From UBA6921 sp031363085 (GTDB taxonomy: Bacteria > Pseudomonadota > Gammaproteobacteria > SG8-11): a stretch of 25,140 nt of DNA. Below are positions 23,412 to 25,140 of this stretch, piece after piece; the first letter of the stretch is position 1, and every line of letters starts with the position of its first letter. The notes beneath the pieces are model-generated. The model was not told where the DNA came from. It saw only the letters and a program-made list of their open reading frames with translations, and made no database searches. A program made the translations under genes and the position numbers. The DNA lies in contig JANLTU010000084.1 in the NCBI GenBank assembly GCA_031363085.1, positions 1 through 25,140 on the forward strand, in the 5' to 3' direction.

Positions 23412-23758
23412 TTTCCCGACTTCTTTTTCTTGTAGGGCTTGGCTTTTTTATTGAAGTCCAAAGCCAAGGCCAGCCAAGAGTCGAAGTCGTTTTTATTGTT
23501 CATGCCCGCTGCGCTAATGATCACCCAACCTTTCATCGGCCGCCCGGTGAAATCCATCGCTCGGCAACCCTTTTTTTCAAGCGCCGCCTGGTAAATGTCG
23601 GGGTCAATACGGCACATCAACTCGTCCTTGATAATGCCGACGCACATTTTGCCGTTGAGCATAAATGTCAAGCCACCCATCATTTCTTTCTCTTCGATAT
23701 TTGACAGCCCGGCAAGTCGCTCGCGAATTCTATCGGCTAATTTTTCACTGTAGGCCAT
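23408..23758 (-). CDS. TfoX N-terminal domain protein
   Basis: 116 residues from ATG 23758, with GGAGAC upstream; the frame is open a little further to 23794. It is a single TfoX_N domain: AYSEKLADRIRERLAGL, EEKEMMGGLTFMLNGKMCVG, LMCRIDPDIYQAALEKKGC and MKGWVIISAAGM are all family blocks. TfoX/Sxy proteins take part in competence gene activation in gammaproteobacteria, but short TfoX_N-only proteins such as this are widespread and of unknown role. The lysine-rich tail (KKAKPYKKKKSGN) is typical. The stop codon lies in the 8-bp duplicated flank of the adjacent MITE-like element, so the insertion has not changed the protein. Expression may be affected only at the 3' end. Confidence 0.88.
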   Translation of the reverse strand: MAYSEKLADRIRERLAGLSNIEEKEMMGGLTFMLNGKMCVGIIKDELMCRIDPDIYQAALEKKGCRAMDFTGRPMKGWVIISAAGMNNKNDFDSWLALALDFNKKAKPYKKKKSGN

Positions 23759-23806
23759 GGGTGAGTCTCCATAAGTTTCAGCACGCGGGGTCATGGCCGA
23801 GCCGTG

Positions 23807-24100
23807 TTAATCCAGCACTTCACCGCAGGATGCATTGATGATTGCACCGGTCAAACTATTCGCATAGTCGGACGCCAGAAAACAAACCGTCTTGGCCGTG
23901 TCAGACAGCGTCGGCATGCGTTTCAGCAATGTCCGCTCCACAGTCCCTTGGGCAAACATCTCTTGCGTCGTTCCCATGGCTTGCGCAAAGGCCTGGAATA
24001 CTTCCTGGATACGCGGACTCTCCGGCATTCCCGCAGATCGCACGGCCACGACACGCATGCCCGCAGGACTCCATTCGGTGGCGAGAGTACGCGTTCGTCT
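23807..24100 (-). pseudogene. Short-chain dehydrogenase, C-terminal fragment
   Basis: About 93 residues match the C-terminal third of an SDR: RTLATEWSPAGMRVVAVRSA, then VERTLLKRMPTLSDTAKTVC and FLASDYANSLTGAIINASCG, ending GEVLD. The Rossmann nucleotide-binding start (TGxxxGxG), the catalytic Ser and the YxxxK motif are all missing. Upstream, the frame changes to Arg-rich sequence (LRRRRLRR) unlike an SDR, and there is no start codon or ribosome site, so the gene lost its first two thirds near 24094-24100. It is unlikely to encode a working enzyme. It lies 48 bp upstream of the TfoX gene. Confidence 0.75.
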
Positions 24101-24230
24101 TAGGCGTCGTCGCCTCAGCCTATGACGAACGAGGAGAGCTGAATTCGACAAAAATTAAACGCACGGCGTGGACAGCAACGGCTGCGCCGTTCCACGCATC
24201 GAACAGGCCGCTGACTTTGAGAAACTCACT

Positions 24231-24302
24231 GCCCGCGTCGCGGATTTTTGCCTTGGCATGCGTCAGCCGTTGCCCCATGGTGACGGGCGAAACCAGACTT
24301 CC
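24231..24302 (-). pseudogene. Probable ECF sigma factor fragment (region 4)
   Basis: A short frame reads GSLVSPVTMGQRLTHAKAKI then RDAG, closely like the region-4 segment ('..MAQRLVRAKRKIRDAGIP') of ECF sigma factors of the DUF6596/ECF42 class. Only about 24 residues are recognisable. No start, no sigma-2 region and no continuation are seen. ECF42 genes normally sit beside DGPF/YCII or SRPBCC genes, and two SRPBCC genes lie just upstream here, which supports the idea. A deletion joining this relic to the SDR fragment would explain the region 24101-24389, which otherwise holds only a terminator. Confidence 0.45.
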
Positions 24303-24318
24303 CGTCCTATGTAAAATT

Positions 24319-24349
24319 GAGGGGCACGCCACTCTATGCCACGCCCCTC
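24319..24349 (-). terminator. Likely intrinsic terminator of the SRPBCC gene
   Basis: On the minus strand GAGGGGC (24343-24349) and GCCCCTC (24319-24325) pair around a 17-base loop, followed directly by AATTTTA. It lies 40 bases after the SRPBCC stop codon. The stem is GC-rich and the tail T-rich, as expected for a Rho-independent terminator, although the loop is long. Confidence 0.55.
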
Positions 24350-24389
24350 TCGAATAGCTTAGCCCCGCTATTCTGACTCAGCACGACAA

Positions 24390-24824
24390 TTAGAAATTCG
24401 GGTCTTCAGGATGAGGTTTTCCTTTCCCCGTCTCAAGGTAGTTTTTCAAACTGACGCCAAGGAAAAATCCCCATTTGCAATTGCAGTGCATAAAAAATTC
24501 GGACGGCTCTGCCCATCCACGGTTAGCGAATTGAACCACCGCCCCGCGTTCATGCGGCTTGATCTCAAAACTGAATTCTTTTGTATCTACCCACGGTCCA
24601 GCAACGCATTTCCATGCCACCTTCTCATTGGGTACAAGCTCGGTAATTTTCATATCTACTCTGTGTTCACCCTTGGGGCCGAACCCAAAGCTCGCCAAAG
24701 CGCCCACCTTGGTTGTTGTTTCCGCTTTCGTCCACCATGCGCTCAACCCGCGTTGTTCAGTAAGCGCCTCGTACAATTTTTCGGGGGAAGTTTCAATTAT
24801 TACGCGATGCAAAATATCGGTCAT
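24390..24824 (-). CDS. SRPBCC / AHSA1-like domain protein
   Basis: 144 residues from ATG 24824, six bases after GGAG; the ATG at 24830 abuts the box. The START-like fold is shown by ILHRVIIETSPEKLYEALTE, GLSAWWTKAETTTKVG, the HRVDMKITELVPNEKVAWKC segment and VQFANRGW...F..CN..WGFFLGVSLKNYL. It forms a hydrophobic ligand pocket; ligands of this subgroup are unknown. Such proteins are often regulated by ArsR-type repressors or ECF42 sigma factors and encoded in small clusters. Here another SRPBCC gene is upstream, a perfect palindrome lies in its leader (24872-24889), and an ECF-like relic lies downstream. The C-terminus ends KGKPHPEDPNF. Confidence 0.9.
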   Translation of the reverse strand: MTDILHRVIIETSPEKLYEALTEQRGLSAWWTKAETTTKVGALASFGFGPKGEHRVDMKITELVPNEKVAWKCVAGPWVDTKEFSFEIKPHERGAVVQFANRGWAEPSEFFMHCNCKWGFFLGVSLKNYLETGKGKPHPEDPNF

Positions 24825-24871
24825 GGTCATCTCCTTCAGGCGGTGTATAAACAGACAAAACATACAATACT

Positions 24872-24889
24872 GTACACCATATGGTGTAC
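24872..24889. promoter_or_regulatory. Perfect 18-bp palindrome upstream of the SRPBCC gene
   Basis: GTACACCATATGGTGTAC is its own reverse complement. It sits 48 bases ahead of the SRPBCC start codon in the 110-bp gap between the two SRPBCC genes, within AT-rich DNA (ATACAATACTGTACACC). The symmetry and position fit an operator for a dimeric repressor, for example of the ArsR, PadR or TetR type; no regulator gene is in the window. Confidence 0.55.
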
Positions 24890-24908
24890 TATTCAGGCAC
24901 AACAACTC

Positions 24909-24923
24909 TCAAATGGAACTCAT
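24909..24923 (-). other. Orphan translation start: five-codon ORF with strong Shine-Dalgarno
   Basis: GGAGG (24931-24935, minus strand) is followed seven bases later by ATG and then AGTTCCATTTGA, giving only MSSI-stop. The Shine-Dalgarno overlaps the stop codon of the upstream SRPBCC gene, as at an operon junction. It may be a leader peptide or the start of a gene that was lost. Confidence 0.35.
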
Positions 24924-24934
24924 GCAATACCCTC

Positions 24935-25140
24935 CTAACTTAACTTCGTTTGTACGAACTCTTCGAAACGATCAAAAGTACTACTCCAACCGTACACATG
25001 GCCATCATAGGCTTCTTTGCTTGGCAGATGCTCATGGGTAAGCTGCACTTCCGTGGCTTCGTCGACGCGCTTGAAATCGATAGTTACCAGAGTTTCGGCG
25101 CATTGATTGCTGCAGCCACCACAGGCTTGGTCTTCGAGTA
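24935..25140 (-). CDS. SRPBCC / AHSA1-like protein, C-terminal part (5' end outside window)
   Basis: The minus-strand frame from the right edge to TAG at 24935-24937 reads about 68 residues: EDQACGGCSNQCAETLVTID, then FKRVDEATEVQLTHEHLPSK and GHVYGWSSTFDRFEEFVQTK. The ETLVTIDF...TEV.LTHE.LP....D.H..GW...F..FE segment is the standard C-terminal block of AHSA1/START-like SRPBCC proteins, ending in the long helix that closes the cavity. An unusual CGGCSNQC cluster just before it is not typical of the family and could bind a metal. The start is beyond position 25140. The gene lies upstream of the second SRPBCC gene on the same strand, and its stop overlaps a Shine-Dalgarno sequence. Confidence 0.85.
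   Translation of the reverse strand, partial: LEDQACGGCSNQCAETLVTIDFKRVDEATEVQLTHEHLPSKEAYDGHVYGWSSTFDRFEEFVQTKLS

Noticed and set aside
24411..25041. Plus-strand frames opposite the SRPBCC genes
   Set aside because: The minus strand encodes clear SRPBCC domains there; the plus frames show no domain and no ribosome site.

Overview
The window looks like a chromosomal segment of a GC-rich Gram-negative bacterium, most likely a beta- or gammaproteobacterium. It encodes outer-membrane barrels, a tripartite RND copper pump, TfoX-domain, MgtE and DctA/GltP-type proteins, and genes with AGGAG-type ribosome binding sites. I cannot name the genus from sequence alone.

Layout. (a) 1-1223: tail of a SnoaL-like gene, a GNAT acetyltransferase and a small 58-aa ORF, all on +. 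(b) 1416-13088, all on -: a long copper(I)/silver-type resistance locus. In transcription order it reads: CusF-like protein lacking its metal ligands, possible small ORF, CusF, CusC, CusB, CusA, small Cys/His exported protein, Tat-exported two-domain multicopper oxidase, outer-membrane protein, Met/His-rich exported protein, DUF2231 membrane protein with a His-rich tail, DUF302 protein. CusCBA would export Cu(I) across the envelope, CusF would deliver it, the oxidase would convert periplasmic Cu(I) to Cu(II), and the Met/His-rich proteins would buffer it. Strong stem-loops sit in three intercistronic gaps (12006-12037, 5476-5508, 2514-2542). (c) 13239-14837, -: a phosphate-binding-protein-like gene followed by a porin-like gene. 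(d) 14944-15083: a long imperfect inverted repeat. (e) 15175-16329, +: a coiled-coil J-domain-like protein. (f) 16448-18097, -: an outer-membrane barrel and a membrane protein ending in a Gly/Cys tail. (g) 18226-20459: a DctA/GltP-type symporter (-) and a divergent orphan NarL-type response regulator (+). Two near-identical 18-bp palindromes lie upstream of the symporter and of the Gly/Cys-tail gene. (h) 20481-23252: MgtE (-) and a divergent patatin-like phospholipase (+). (i) 23259-23411: a 137-bp MITE-like element with matching 8-bp flanks, inserted at the stop codon of a TfoX-domain gene (23408-23758, -). (j) 23807-24302: eroded fragments of a short-chain dehydrogenase and probably of an ECF sigma factor. 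(k) 24390-25140, -: two SRPBCC/AHSA1-like genes, with a perfect 18-bp palindrome between them.

The most interesting points are the paired CusF proteins (one with altered and one with absent metal ligands), the hairpin-segmented copper operon, the shared palindrome beside an orphan response regulator, and two undescribed inverted-repeat elements. I saw no rRNA, tRNA, CRISPR array or intact transposase.
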